From assembly GCF_002292295.1 (NCBI RefSeq), contig NZ_DBBS01000018.1:1-64000 (forward strand): 64,000 bases of DNA. The letters are read 5' to 3'. A program made the position numbers and the translations under genes. The DNA comes from Sphingomonas sp. UBA978. Lineage in GTDB: Bacteria > Pseudomonadota > Alphaproteobacteria > Sphingomonadales > Sphingomonadaceae. The notes under the pieces were generated by a model that was given only the letters and a program-made list of their open reading frames with translations, was not told the DNA's origin and searched no databases. Every line of letters begins with the position of its first letter. Position 1 is the stretch's first letter. This document shows positions 8,621 through 17,310 of this stretch, piece after piece.

Positions 8621-9970
8621 ATGTCTGATCCCCGCCAGCCGGCGTTTGCCGTTCGACCCGCCGCCGCCGCTCCGCCGGCGGAGCGGATCCACACGCTCGA
8701 CGTGCTGCGCGGGATCGCGATCTGCGGCATCCTGCTGATGAACATCCACGGCATGGGCGATGTCGCCGATTATCCGCTGACCCGCTTCCCCGCCGCGTGG
8801 AACGGCGAATGGATCGCCTGGGGCATCCAGACCGTCTTCGTCCAGGGTGCGATGCGCGGGCTGTTCACCATCCTGTTCGGCGCGAGCATGCTCATCATGC
8901 TGCGCCGGGCGGAGGGGGATGCCGGCGGCGCCGGTGCCTCGCCGCGACCGCTCGACATCTGGGTGCGGCGGTCGATCGCGCTGATGGGCTTCGGCGTCGC
9001 GCAATGGCTGCTGTTCCTGTGGCCGGGCGAAATCCTGTGGAATTACGGGATCAGCGGGCTGTTCCTGCTCGCCTTCCGCAGCGCCCGTCCGCGTACCCTG
9101 CTGATCGTCGCGGCGCTGCTGACCATGGCGCTCGCCGCCAACACCGCGTTCTGGACGCACCAGCAGGTCGTGCAGCTCGAACAGGGCCAGGCCGCCGCCG
9201 CACGGGCGCAGCGCGGCCTGCCGGTCACCGCCGACGACCGTAGCGCGATCGCGGCGGAGCGCGCCCATCGCGCCAGCATCCGCCCCAGCACCGAACAGCG
9301 GGCCGAACGGATCGCGCAGCGCACGCATCCCCTCGGCCTGCTGCACTGGAGCGCGGGCTATTGGATGCGCGAAAATCTGACGATCACCGGCTGGGTCGAT
9401 GTCGCCGAGAGCGTCAGTTTCATGCTGATCGGCATGGCCTTGTTCCGCACCGGCATCCTGACCGGGACGGCGCCCGCCGCCACCTATCGCCGGATGCTGG
9501 TCGGCGGCTATGCCGGCGGGCTGCTGCTGCGCGGGGCGCATGTCGCGCTGCTGGCGCGCACCGGGCTCGACATGGGATCGCCGCTCGCCCCCGGCTGGGC
9601 ATGGATTGCGGCGGAGGCCGTGTTCGAGCCTGCGCGGCTGCTGATGACGATCGGCCATATCGGGCTGGCGGTGCTGCTGTTCCGCGCCGGCCTGTTCGGG
9701 CAGGCGGTGACGCTGCGCGCGATGGGGCGGATGACGCTGACCGTCTATTGCCTGCAGTCGATCCTCGGCGCCGCGATCTTCTATGCGGCCGGCTATGTCG
9801 GGCAATTCTCGCTGCCGCAGCTGTGGCTGATCGCCGCGGGGATCTGGCTCGTCTCCGCCATCCTGTGCCGCGTCTGGCTGGCGCGCCGCGAGATGGGGCC
9901 GGCGGAGACATTGCTCCGCCGGATCGCCTATGGCGGCCCCAAGGCGAAGGGGCATGCCGCCCCGCTGTGA
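8621..9970 (+). CDS. DUF418 (YeiB-type) multi-pass membrane protein
   Basis: The 449-residue protein opens with RIHTLDVLRGIAICGILLMNIHGMG, the N-terminal signature of DUF418/YeiB proteins related to membrane acyltransferases. It ends with the DUF418 core (AMGRMTLTVYCLQSILGAAIFYAAG). About ten hydrophobic segments are visible. ATG 8621 is preferred over a longer in-frame start at 8459 because the upstream extension is unlike the family and lies in the divergent promoter region. The physiological role of the family is not established. Confidence 0.85.
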   Translation: MSDPRQPAFAVRPAAAAPPAERIHTLDVLRGIAICGILLMNIHGMGDVADYPLTRFPAAWNGEWIAWGIQTVFVQGAMRGLFTILFGASMLIMLRRAEGDAGGAGASPRPLDIWVRRSIALMGFGVAQWLLFLWPGEILWNYGISGLFLLAFRSARPRTLLIVAALLTMALAANTAFWTHQQVVQLEQGQAAAARAQRGLPVTADDRSAIAAERAHRASIRPSTEQRAERIAQRTHPLGLLHWSAGYWMRENLTITGWVDVAESVSFMLIGMALFRTGILTGTAPAATYRRMLVGGYAGGLLLRGAHVALLARTGLDMGSPLAPGWAWIAAEAVFEPARLLMTIGHIGLAVLLFRAGLFGQAVTLRAMGRMTLTVYCLQSILGAAIFYAAGYVGQFSLPQLWLIAAGIWLVSAILCRVWLARREMGPAETLLRRIAYGGPKAKGHAAPL

Positions 9971-9979
9971 GGCCGCGGC

Positions 9980-11917
9980 TTAGTCCGCGCCGTCGCGCGG
10001 GGTGAGGCTGCCCGGGAAATAGGACAGGTGCGGCGGCTGGTTGTACGCCGTGTTCTGCCACGCGACGCCCAGGCGATAGACCGGGTCCTGCATCAGCGTC
10101 ACCAGCCGGTGCCGGGTTGGATAGGGCGTCACATAGATGCGCAGCTCGCGGTCGTCCGCGGACCGCCACATCACCTCCTCGCGCCAGTCGCCCAGCAGGT
10201 CGGCCTGCAACGCCGGATTGGCCTTGGTCCCGTTGTTCGAGGCGACGTCGTCCGGGTGGAGCAGCGGCGTCGCGGTGCCGGTCCGCCAGTCCCATTTGCT
10301 GATCGTCGTGCCGTCGAGCAGCTCCTGCAGCAGGTCGCCGTCCCAATAGAGCGCGAAATTGGTCTGGCGCGGCGCCGGGCCGATGCCGTTACCCTTAACG
10401 TCGAACAGGTCGCGGCTGTTCGATCCCCAGAATTCGGCACCGACATGGTGCGGATCGATATCGGCGGCGAGCCCGCGACCGGTGTCCTTGTCGGCGGGCT
10501 TGCTCCACAGCACCGCCCCGGTGCGCGCGTCGAGCAGGGCGGAGCCGATGCCGCCGTTGCGCCGGACCTCCTCGTGCACGCCCCATTTCTCGAGGCCCGG
10601 GCGCAGCGGATCGAGATCGGCGACGTGCATCGCATCGCCATGATAGAGCGGCTGCGTCCACAGCCCCTTGCCGGTGTCGTCGATCGCCATCGATCCGTAG
10701 ATCACCTCGTCGCGACCGTCGCCGTCGACATCGGCGATGCTGAGCTGATGATTGCCGCGCCCGCCATACTCCTGATTGCCCAACGCGGCGCTGTCGAACA
10801 GCCAGCGTTTGGTCAGCTTGCCGCCGCGATAGTCCCACGCCGCCACCGTCGTGCGGGCATAATAGCCGCGGCCGAAGATCATGCTCGGCAACCGCCCGTC
10901 GAGATAGGCGACGCCCGCCAGGAACCGGTCCGACCGGTTGCCATAGCCGTCGCCCCAGGTTTCGCGCGCCTGCTCGAACGTCGGATCGCCGCCGGGATAG
11001 CGCGGCGGATCGTAGGGCGCCGTCGCCAGCGCCCGGCCGCTGCGCCCGTCGAAGACGGTGAGATATTCCGGGCCCTTCAGGATGCGGCCCTGCAACGGCG
11101 CGACCTTGGTGCCGTCGGCGAGCGTCTTCGCGCCGGTGCGGTCGGGCTGCGGCACCGTGCCGTCATGGCCGCGCCAATCCGCCCCGGCATCGCCGATCGT
11201 CCGGCCGACGCCGTCCACCGTCCCGTCCGCGGTCTTGACCGCGACCTCCGCCCGGCCGTCGCCGTCGAAGTCGAACACCTGGAACTGCGTGTAATGCGCG
11301 CCCGCGCGGATGTTGCGGCCGAGGTCGATCCGCCACAATCGCCTGCCGTCGAGCGTATAGGCGTCGAGGAAGACGTTGCCGGTATAGCCCGCCTGGCTGT
11401 TGTCGTGGCTGTTGGTCGGGTCCCATTTGAGCACCACCTCGTAGCGCCCGTCGCCGTCCAGATCGCCGACCGACACGTCGTTGGCAGTGTAGGTATAGCT
11501 CTGCCCGTCCGGGGTCGTGCCGCCCGGCGGCGGCGTCAGCGGGATCGACAGATAGCCGCGCGGCAGCATCAACGCCGCAGCGCTCGCCGCGCCTGGCTTG
11601 CCGCCGTTCACCGCGCGGATGGTATAGCGCGCCCGGGCGTCGCCCTGCGGATCGACGAAGGCGGTCGCGTCGGCGACGGGCCGGGCGTTGAGCTTGCGGC
11701 CGTCGCGATAGACGTCGAACCGCACCGACTTCGCATCGCTCGCCCGCAACCGCCAGCTGACCAGCCAACCGCCCCCCGTGGCCGGCGCCGCGACCAGCCC
11801 GCGATCGAGTCGCTCGCCGCTGCGGCCCGTCGCCGCCGACGCGCCACCGGCCGACGGCAGGGCTGCGCCGAGCAGAAATCCTGCTAACAACCTGATTCTG
11901 TTGGGCCGCCTCATCAT
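9980..11917 (-). CDS. Rhamnogalacturonan lyase, polysaccharide lyase family 11
   Basis: PL11 enzymes cleave the alpha-1,4 bond between rhamnose and galacturonate in rhamnogalacturonan I by beta-elimination, using calcium. The 645-residue protein has a signal peptide (LLAGFLLGAALPSAGGASA), the N-terminal beta domain GLVAAPATGGGWLVSWRLRASDA and several Ca-binding propeller motifs: VGDLDGDGRYEVVLKWDP, VFDFDGDGRAEVAVKTADG, IADVDGDGRDEVIYGSMAID. AGAHYTQFQVFD and WREEVMWRSADDRELRIYVT are also typical. It lies divergent from the TonB receptor at 12276, and a candidate operator at 12014-12035 lies between them. It is probably periplasmic or extracellular. Confidence 0.95.
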   Translation of the reverse strand: MMRRPNRIRLLAGFLLGAALPSAGGASAATGRSGERLDRGLVAAPATGGGWLVSWRLRASDAKSVRFDVYRDGRKLNARPVADATAFVDPQGDARARYTIRAVNGGKPGAASAAALMLPRGYLSIPLTPPPGGTTPDGQSYTYTANDVSVGDLDGDGRYEVVLKWDPTNSHDNSQAGYTGNVFLDAYTLDGRRLWRIDLGRNIRAGAHYTQFQVFDFDGDGRAEVAVKTADGTVDGVGRTIGDAGADWRGHDGTVPQPDRTGAKTLADGTKVAPLQGRILKGPEYLTVFDGRSGRALATAPYDPPRYPGGDPTFEQARETWGDGYGNRSDRFLAGVAYLDGRLPSMIFGRGYYARTTVAAWDYRGGKLTKRWLFDSAALGNQEYGGRGNHQLSIADVDGDGRDEVIYGSMAIDDTGKGLWTQPLYHGDAMHVADLDPLRPGLEKWGVHEEVRRNGGIGSALLDARTGAVLWSKPADKDTGRGLAADIDPHHVGAEFWGSNSRDLFDVKGNGIGPAPRQTNFALYWDGDLLQELLDGTTISKWDWRTGTATPLLHPDDVASNNGTKANPALQADLLGDWREEVMWRSADDRELRIYVTPYPTRHRLVTLMQDPVYRLGVAWQNTAYNQPPHLSYFPGSLTPRDGAD

Positions 11918-12275
11918 GCTCTCCTTCGTGCCGTTTTTGTCAGGCTAAACGCATCTGTCTCACAAATCATGATTGCATTTCAAATTTTGGCAACCTAGGA
12001 ACGGAACACCGGTCCAGTATGTGGACTTGGTATGTGAAACAGACGTTTCGGCACAGGATGCCGCGGTGACGGTAACAGCCGCACCGACAGCTGGAGGGGA
12101 TGCGAATGACACGGCCGATGCAGCGACACTTCCGATCCGCGCCGCGCCTTCGCGCGCCCGCCGCAGGACCGACCGCCGCCGGGTAACGCCCGCCTCACAT
12201 CACATGCACGGGCGACTGCGGCGACACGCAGCGCCGACCGACCGCGCCGCGCGGTCCATCCAGGGGAGAAGTTCC
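11918..12275. other. Divergent promoter region between PL11 and TonB receptor
   Basis: This 358-base gap contains an AT-rich stretch (11955-11990) unusual for this genome. It also contains the candidate operator at 12014-12035 and the receptor ribosome-binding site GGGGAGAA at 12263-12270. I see no gene in it. Confidence 0.6.
12014..12035. promoter_or_regulatory. Candidate operator, ACATACCAA-type, copy 1
   Basis: Read on the minus strand this 22-base segment begins ACATACCAA. It matches the segment at 18860-18881 upstream of the L-rhamnose mutarotase at 18 of 22 positions. On the plus strand it contains GTATGTG twice as a direct repeat. It lies about 97 bases upstream of the PL11 start and 240 bases upstream of the TonB receptor start. 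The IclR regulator at 15588 is the nearest candidate to bind it, but this is inference. Confidence 0.45.
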
Positions 12276-15200
12276 ATGATCGCCAGCCGCCGCACCCTCG
12301 CGACGACATCCGCCCTCGCCATCGCGCTCGGCTGTGCCGCGACGCCCGCCGCCGCGCAGACCGGCCCGGTCCCCGGCGACCGCGCCGTCGCCCCCTCCTC
12401 CGCCGCGGTCGAGCCGAAGGCGCCCGCCGAAACGCCGGCCGCCAATCCCGCTCCCGCCGACGCGCCGGTGCAGACGACCACCGGTACGACCGATGCCAAC
12501 GATCCCGAGGCCAGCCCCGAGGACATCCTCGTCGTCGGCACCCGCGCCTCGCTGCAATCCGCCATCGCCCGCAAGCGCAACGCCGGCACCGTCGTCGATT
12601 CGATCGTCGCCGACGACATCGCCAGCTTCCCCGACAAGAACGTCGGCGATTCGCTGTCGCGCATCACCGGCGTCCAGCTGAGCCGCGACTTCGGCGAGGG
12701 CACGCAGGTGTCGATCCGCGGCGTCGAACCCGACCTCAACCGCGTCGAGATCAACGGCGTCAGCCAGGCCTCGGCCAACGGATCGCGCGCCGGCGATTTC
12801 CGCGAACTAGCGACCGAACTCGTCAAGTCGATCGACGTGTTCAAGGGCTATCAGGCGAACCTCACCGAGGGTGGCCTCGGCGGCACCGTGTCGGTCGAAA
12901 CCCGCAAGCCGCTGGAACTGAAAAAGGCGCTGGGCAGCATCGTCTTTTCCGAACAGCACCTCGACCTGACGCAGGACTGGCGGCCCCGCGCCACGGTCAT
13001 CCTCGGCACGCCGAAATTCCTGATCGACGGTCTGGGCGTGCTGTTCAACGCCACTTACGACGACAAATCGACGCGGCAGGATTACGCAAGCAACACCGGC
13101 TGGACCCGCCTTGCCGACTTCGATCACTCCGATCAGAAGACGGTCGCCGATCCGCTCTATTCGAACTTCAACACCTATGCGAGCTGCGCCGGCGTCGGCG
13201 GGCAGAATGCCTCGAACGCCACCGCACGTCGCCTCGCCTGCGAGACCCAGTTCTTCGACTGGGCACCGAACGGGCCGCGCTATCGCAACCTCGTGCGGCG
13301 GGACAAGCGCCTGTCGGCGGATCTGACCGTCCAATATGAAGTCGCATCCAACTTCCGCGTGTTCGGCGAAGCGACGATCAACAACCGCAACCAGAAGCTG
13401 TTCGACACCAATTACTCGCTCGACCTCGGCCGCTTCCAGCGCTTCCCGCTCGATGCGACGCTGCCCGCCGGCCTGAACGGCGGCACCTCACGTCCGCAGG
13501 TCCAGCAGAGCAGCGCGACGGTCGACGCCAACCATATCGTCACGAGCTACACGACGGCGACCGGCCCGGTGAATATCGGCACCGCCGCCGCGCCCAACTA
13601 CAGCGGCTCCGCCAACATCCTCGGCGTCCAGCGCCGCGACTTCCAGTACGACCAGCAGTCGCGCTATTACATCGGCGGGTTCGACTGGGACTTCGATCGC
13701 ATCCAGATCAAGGCGATCGTCTCGCATTCGACCGCCAAGACGGAGGGTGAAACCAACCTGATCTCGCTGTCCACGGGCATTTCCGGCGTCAAGGTCGACA
13801 CGCGCAACGACCTCGGCATCCCGGTCTTCACCTATCCCGACACGATCAATCCGGCCGACCCCAGCATCTACACGAATTTCTCGCGTCCCGGGAACAACCT
13901 CGGCGTGCTCGGGCCGACGGTCCAGTATCGCCCGACGTTCGCCAGCAACAGCGAGGACCAGATCAAGATCGACATCGATTGGGAAGTCGACGCCGGTCCG
14001 CTGAAGAGCATCGAATATGGCGGCCAGTTCCGCAAGCAGGACTATCTGCTCTACAACGGCGGCGGTTCGCGCCTGGTGTCGGGCGGCGGTACCACGACGC
14101 CGGTGTATCAGACCAGCGCCAACGTCTCCTATACGACCAACATCGTTCCGGTGGTCACGGCGCGCTCGACGCCGAGCGGCACGATCGGTGGCGGCGGTTT
14201 CACCAACCAGCTGACGCAGGCGGAATATGCCTCGCTGCTGACCGCGCTGGGCGCGACGAGCGGCGGTGCGCCGCTGTTCAGCGGCCTGAAGGGCGCGCCG
14301 TCGGGCATCCCCGGCCGCATCGCCTTCGCCAATTTCGAACCCAATATCATCAGCCAGTATTTCGACCTGTCCGGCTTCGACCACGATCGCTTGTTCAACT
14401 CCGACGGCCTGCCCCAGGTCCCGCAGGCGAAGATCACCGAATCGATCGCCGCGGGCTATCTCCAGGCGAACGTCGACACCGAGGTGTTCGGCATGCGCCT
14501 GACCGGCAACGCCGGCGTCCGCTACACCTACACCCGCGACAAGGGGACGGGCACCAACATCGCGCGCGTCACGCGCTTCACGGCAACCGGCGGGACCGAA
14601 ACGGTGATTCTGGCGTCGCAGCAGCTGTCGCTCACGAACGACTATTTCGATGTGCTGCCGGCGTTCAACGCCGCGCTCGAGATCACGCCCAACCTCGTGT
14701 TGCGCGCCAATTGGGCAAAGAATCTTGCCCGCCCGAAGCCGCTCGACCTGGTGCCCAACATCAACTGCCTCGACGATGCGACCATCTCGGCGGCGAACGA
14801 CATCTGCACCGCGGGCAACCCCGCGCTGAAGCCCTATCGCGCCGACCAGTGGGAGGCGAACCTCGCCTGGTATCCCAATCGCGATACGCTGCTGAGCGTC
14901 GGTTACTACAAGAAGTATGAGAAGAGCTTCGTCGTCCCCAACGTCACGCGCAGCGACGTCGATCTGTTCCAGGACGGCCTTCTCTATACGGTGCGCCAGC
15001 CGATCAACGGCTTCGGCGCATTGCTCGACGGGATCGAGGGCAGCGCGCAGACCGCCTTCACCTTCCTCCCCGCGCCGTTCGACGGACTGGGTGCGAGCGG
15101 CAACGTCACCTACGCCCGTGCGATCCGTACCAACCTGACCAACAGCGCGACCGGCTTGCCACTGGACGAATATCCCGGCCTGTCGAAGTGGACGTACAAT

Positions 15201-15497
15201 GCGAGCGTCTTCTACGACAAGGACTGGCTGAACGCGCGCCTCAGCTACAATTACCGCTCCGACTGGCTGGTCGAGGCCGTCAATTCCGTGAACAGCAACA
15301 ACCCGATCTATCGCAAGGGCGAAGGCTATCTGGACGGCAAGATCACCTTCCGCTTCCCGGAATGGCACTACAGCCTGTTCATGGAAATGCAGAATATCGG
15401 TAAGGAATATTCGAAGAGCTACATCAAGAATATCGGTACGGTGGAAGTCTACTACCCCGGACAGCGCTTCTTCGCCGGGTTCCAGCTCAAGTTCTGA
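12276..15497 (+). CDS. TonB-dependent receptor, pectin/rhamnogalacturonan locus
   Basis: This is an outer-membrane, TonB-energised transporter of 1073 residues, the large sphingomonad/Caulobacter polysaccharide type. It has a signal peptide (LATTSALAIALGCAATPAAAQ) and an Ala/Pro-rich spacer. A TonB-box-like EDILVVGTRASLQSAIARK precedes the plug domain (NVGDSLSRITGVQLSRDFGEGTQVSIRGVEPDLNRVEINGV). The beta-barrel ends with the aromatic C-terminus FFAGFQLKF. ATG 12276 follows GGGGAGAA. Its position between PL11 and rhamnose genes suggests that rhamnogalacturonan oligosaccharides are the cargo. Confidence 0.93.
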   Translation: MIASRRTLATTSALAIALGCAATPAAAQTGPVPGDRAVAPSSAAVEPKAPAETPAANPAPADAPVQTTTGTTDANDPEASPEDILVVGTRASLQSAIARKRNAGTVVDSIVADDIASFPDKNVGDSLSRITGVQLSRDFGEGTQVSIRGVEPDLNRVEINGVSQASANGSRAGDFRELATELVKSIDVFKGYQANLTEGGLGGTVSVETRKPLELKKALGSIVFSEQHLDLTQDWRPRATVILGTPKFLIDGLGVLFNATYDDKSTRQDYASNTGWTRLADFDHSDQKTVADPLYSNFNTYASCAGVGGQNASNATARRLACETQFFDWAPNGPRYRNLVRRDKRLSADLTVQYEVASNFRVFGEATINNRNQKLFDTNYSLDLGRFQRFPLDATLPAGLNGGTSRPQVQQSSATVDANHIVTSYTTATGPVNIGTAAAPNYSGSANILGVQRRDFQYDQQSRYYIGGFDWDFDRIQIKAIVSHSTAKTEGETNLISLSTGISGVKVDTRNDLGIPVFTYPDTINPADPSIYTNFSRPGNNLGVLGPTVQYRPTFASNSEDQIKIDIDWEVDAGPLKSIEYGGQFRKQDYLLYNGGGSRLVSGGGTTTPVYQTSANVSYTTNIVPVVTARSTPSGTIGGGGFTNQLTQAEYASLLTALGATSGGAPLFSGLKGAPSGIPGRIAFANFEPNIISQYFDLSGFDHDRLFNSDGLPQVPQAKITESIAAGYLQANVDTEVFGMRLTGNAGVRYTYTRDKGTGTNIARVTRFTATGGTETVILASQQLSLTNDYFDVLPAFNAALEITPNLVLRANWAKNLARPKPLDLVPNINCLDDATISAANDICTAGNPALKPYRADQWEANLAWYPNRDTLLSVGYYKKYEKSFVVPNVTRSDVDLFQDGLLYTVRQPINGFGALLDGIEGSAQTAFTFLPAPFDGLGASGNVTYARAIRTNLTNSATGLPLDEYPGLSKWTYNASVFYDKDWLNARLSYNYRSDWLVEAVNSVNSNNPIYRKGEGYLDGKITFRFPEWHYSLFMEMQNIGKEYSKSYIKNIGTVEVYYPGQRFFAGFQLKF

Positions 15498-15587
15498 CGC
15501 GTTCCTCCCCTGGGCGGTCGTCGCATGTGCGGCGGCCGGTCGCTTGTTACGTTGCCAGGATGTAAGAGGGCGTCCTAAGGAGTGGAC

Positions 15588-16394
15588 ATGACGAGCACCG
15601 CCACCATCGAAAAGCCCGATACCTCCAACGGAGCCGCCGGCGCAGTCGGCGCGGGCAGCCAGACGCTGATGCGCGGGCTCGACCTGATCGAGGCGGTAAG
15701 CCACGAGGTGCTGACGCTGAGCGAACTCGCCGCCAAGCTCGACCTGACCAAAAGCACGACGCACCGGCTGCTCAGCGCGCTGGTCGATCGCGGCTACCTC
15801 GCCTTCACCCCGCGCGCCGGCTACCGGCTCGGGCCGAAGCTGCTGCTGCTCGGCACGCTCGCGCAGGCGCAGGCCGATCTCGTCCAGGTCGCGCGCCCCC
15901 ATCTCGAGGAACTCGCCGCCTCGACCGAGGATACGGTGCATCTCGGCGTGTTCGACGGCGACTATGCGCTCTACCTCGACAAGGTGCCGGGCCGCCGCCG
16001 CATCACCATCTCCAGCCGCGTCGGCGACCGCCAGCCGTTGAGCTCGACCGGACTCGGCAAGGCGCTGATGATCGATTCCCCGCCCGCCTATTGGGACGAA
16101 CGCTTCGCCGCCGACCAGGCGGGCGGCGCCCCCAAGGCCGACGCCCGGCTGTGGCGCGAGCGGATGGAGGGCTATGCCAGGGTCGGCCGCGCCTTCGACC
16201 TCGAGGAGAACGAGGACCAGATTCGCTGCGTCGCCGCGCCGATCCGCGATGCCGCCGGCAAGATCGTCGGCGCGATCAGCGTGTCGAGCGCCGCGCAATA
16301 TATGAGCGACGATCGCATGACCGCGCTGACCGACGAGGTCCGCGGCACCGCCAATGCGATCAGCCACGAACTCGGCTTCGAGCCGCAAAGCTAA
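15588..16394 (+). CDS. IclR-family transcriptional regulator
   Basis: This 268-residue regulator has the IclR winged helix near residues 25-85 (LMRGLDLIEAVSHEVLTLSELAAKLDLTKSTTHRLLSALVDRGYLAF) followed by the IclR effector-binding domain (LEELAASTEDTVHLGVFDGDYALYLDKVPG, LSSTGLGKALM, IRCVAAPIRDAAGKIVGAISVSS). ATG 15588 is chosen over GTG 15582 because AAGGAG at 15577-15582 is then correctly spaced. It is followed 17 bases later by the rhamnose dehydrogenase gene. It probably controls this locus in response to a rhamnose or uronate metabolite; the ligand is not known. Confidence 0.93.
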   Translation: MTSTATIEKPDTSNGAAGAVGAGSQTLMRGLDLIEAVSHEVLTLSELAAKLDLTKSTTHRLLSALVDRGYLAFTPRAGYRLGPKLLLLGTLAQAQADLVQVARPHLEELAASTEDTVHLGVFDGDYALYLDKVPGRRRITISSRVGDRQPLSSTGLGKALMIDSPPAYWDERFAADQAGGAPKADARLWRERMEGYARVGRAFDLEENEDQIRCVAAPIRDAAGKIVGAISVSSAAQYMSDDRMTALTDEVRGTANAISHELGFEPQS

Positions 16395-16411
16395 TCCCCA
16401 AGGAGAAGAAC

Positions 16412-17173
16412 ATGTTGCTCGAAGGCAAGACCGTGCTGGTCACCGGCGCGTCGGCCGGGATCGGCCGCGCCGTGGCGATCGGCTGCGCGCGCCACGGTGC
16501 GGACGTCGCGTTGAACTTCAGCCGCGACGTCGCCGGCGCCCATGCCGCAGTCGCCGAGATCGAGGCGCTGGGCCGCAAGGGCATCGCGGTACAGGGCGAC
16601 GTCTCCGACCCCGCCACCGCGACCGATTTCGTCGCCAAGGCGGTGGCGGCACTCGGCCGTGTCGACGTGTTCGTCAACAACGCCGGGATCTGCCCCTTCC
16701 ACGCCTTCCTCGACATGCCGGTCGAGACATTCGAACGGACGATGCAGGTCAACCTCCACGGTGCCTATTTCATGGTGCAGGCGGCGGCGAACCAGATGGT
16801 GAAGCAGGGCGACGGCGGCTCGATCATCGCCATGTCGTCGATTTCGGCGCTGGTCGGCGGCGAATATCAGACGCACTACACCCCGACCAAGGCGGGGCTG
16901 CATTCGCTGATGCAGTCGGTCGCGATCGCGCTCGGCAAGCACAAGATTCGCTGCAACTCGCTGTTCCCCGGCACGATCCTGACCGACATCAACAAGGACG
17001 ACCTCGCCGATCAGGAGAAGCGGTCGTACATGGAGGGGCGCATCCCGCTCGGCCGCCTCGGTCAGCCGGAGGACCTCGTCGGGCCGACCGTGTTCCTCGC
17101 ATCCGACCTGTCGCAATATGTCACCGGCGCCTCGCTGCTGGTCGACGGCGGCGCCTATGTGAACCTGCAATAG
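16412..17173 (+). CDS. L-rhamnose 1-dehydrogenase (SDR family)
   Basis: The enzyme would oxidise L-rhamnose to L-rhamnono-lactone with NAD(P)+, the first step of the non-phosphorylated rhamnose pathway. The 253 residues show the SDR fold: TGASAGIG at 11-18, NNAG at 89-92, catalytic Ser143, Tyr156 and Lys160. Segments AGICPFHAFLDMP, ISALVGGEYQTHYTPTKAGL and GTILTDINKDDLAD match known bacterial L-rhamnose dehydrogenases closely, as I recall them. ATG 16412 follows AAGGAG. A mutarotase for the same sugar sits downstream at 18896. The later pathway enzymes (lactonase, dehydratase, aldolase) are not in this window. Confidence 0.88.
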   Translation: MLLEGKTVLVTGASAGIGRAVAIGCARHGADVALNFSRDVAGAHAAVAEIEALGRKGIAVQGDVSDPATATDFVAKAVAALGRVDVFVNNAGICPFHAFLDMPVETFERTMQVNLHGAYFMVQAAANQMVKQGDGGSIIAMSSISALVGGEYQTHYTPTKAGLHSLMQSVAIALGKHKIRCNSLFPGTILTDINKDDLADQEKRSYMEGRIPLGRLGQPEDLVGPTVFLASDLSQYVTGASLLVDGGAYVNLQ

Positions 17174-17195
17174 GCCATGCCGCACCGCGCCTCCA

Positions 17196-17292
17196 CCGCG
17201 TCCCCGGCGAAAGTCGGGGCCCAGCCGGGCAGGCGTTCGTGAATCGTCGCCCGCATCATCCCGACGGGACCCCGGCCTCCGCCGGGGAGGCG
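17196..17292. repeat. Pair of GC-rich palindromic repeats
   Basis: Between the dehydrogenase and the GH28 gene lie two hairpin-forming units: CCCCGGCGAAAGTCGGGG at 17202-17219 and CCCCGGC-CTCC-GCCGGGG at 17270-17287. They resemble REP-type extragenic repeats common in sphingomonads. They may attenuate or stabilise the transcript between the two genes. Confidence 0.55.
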
Positions 17293-17310
17293 GACGGGGC
17301 AAGGGATCAC

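Noticed and set aside
11973..12275. N-terminal extension of the TonB receptor by 101 residues
   Set aside because: The signal peptide begins at ATG 12276 behind a strong ribosome-binding site, and the extension covers a candidate operator in the divergent promoter.
13488..16388. A 966-codon antisense frame across the TonB receptor and IclR genes
   Set aside because: It overlaps two well-supported genes and shows no recognisable family.
16354..17310. In-frame extension of GH28 back through the dehydrogenase gene
   Set aside because: It is an Arg/Pro-rich shadow of the dehydrogenase. The export signal starts at ATG 17311.
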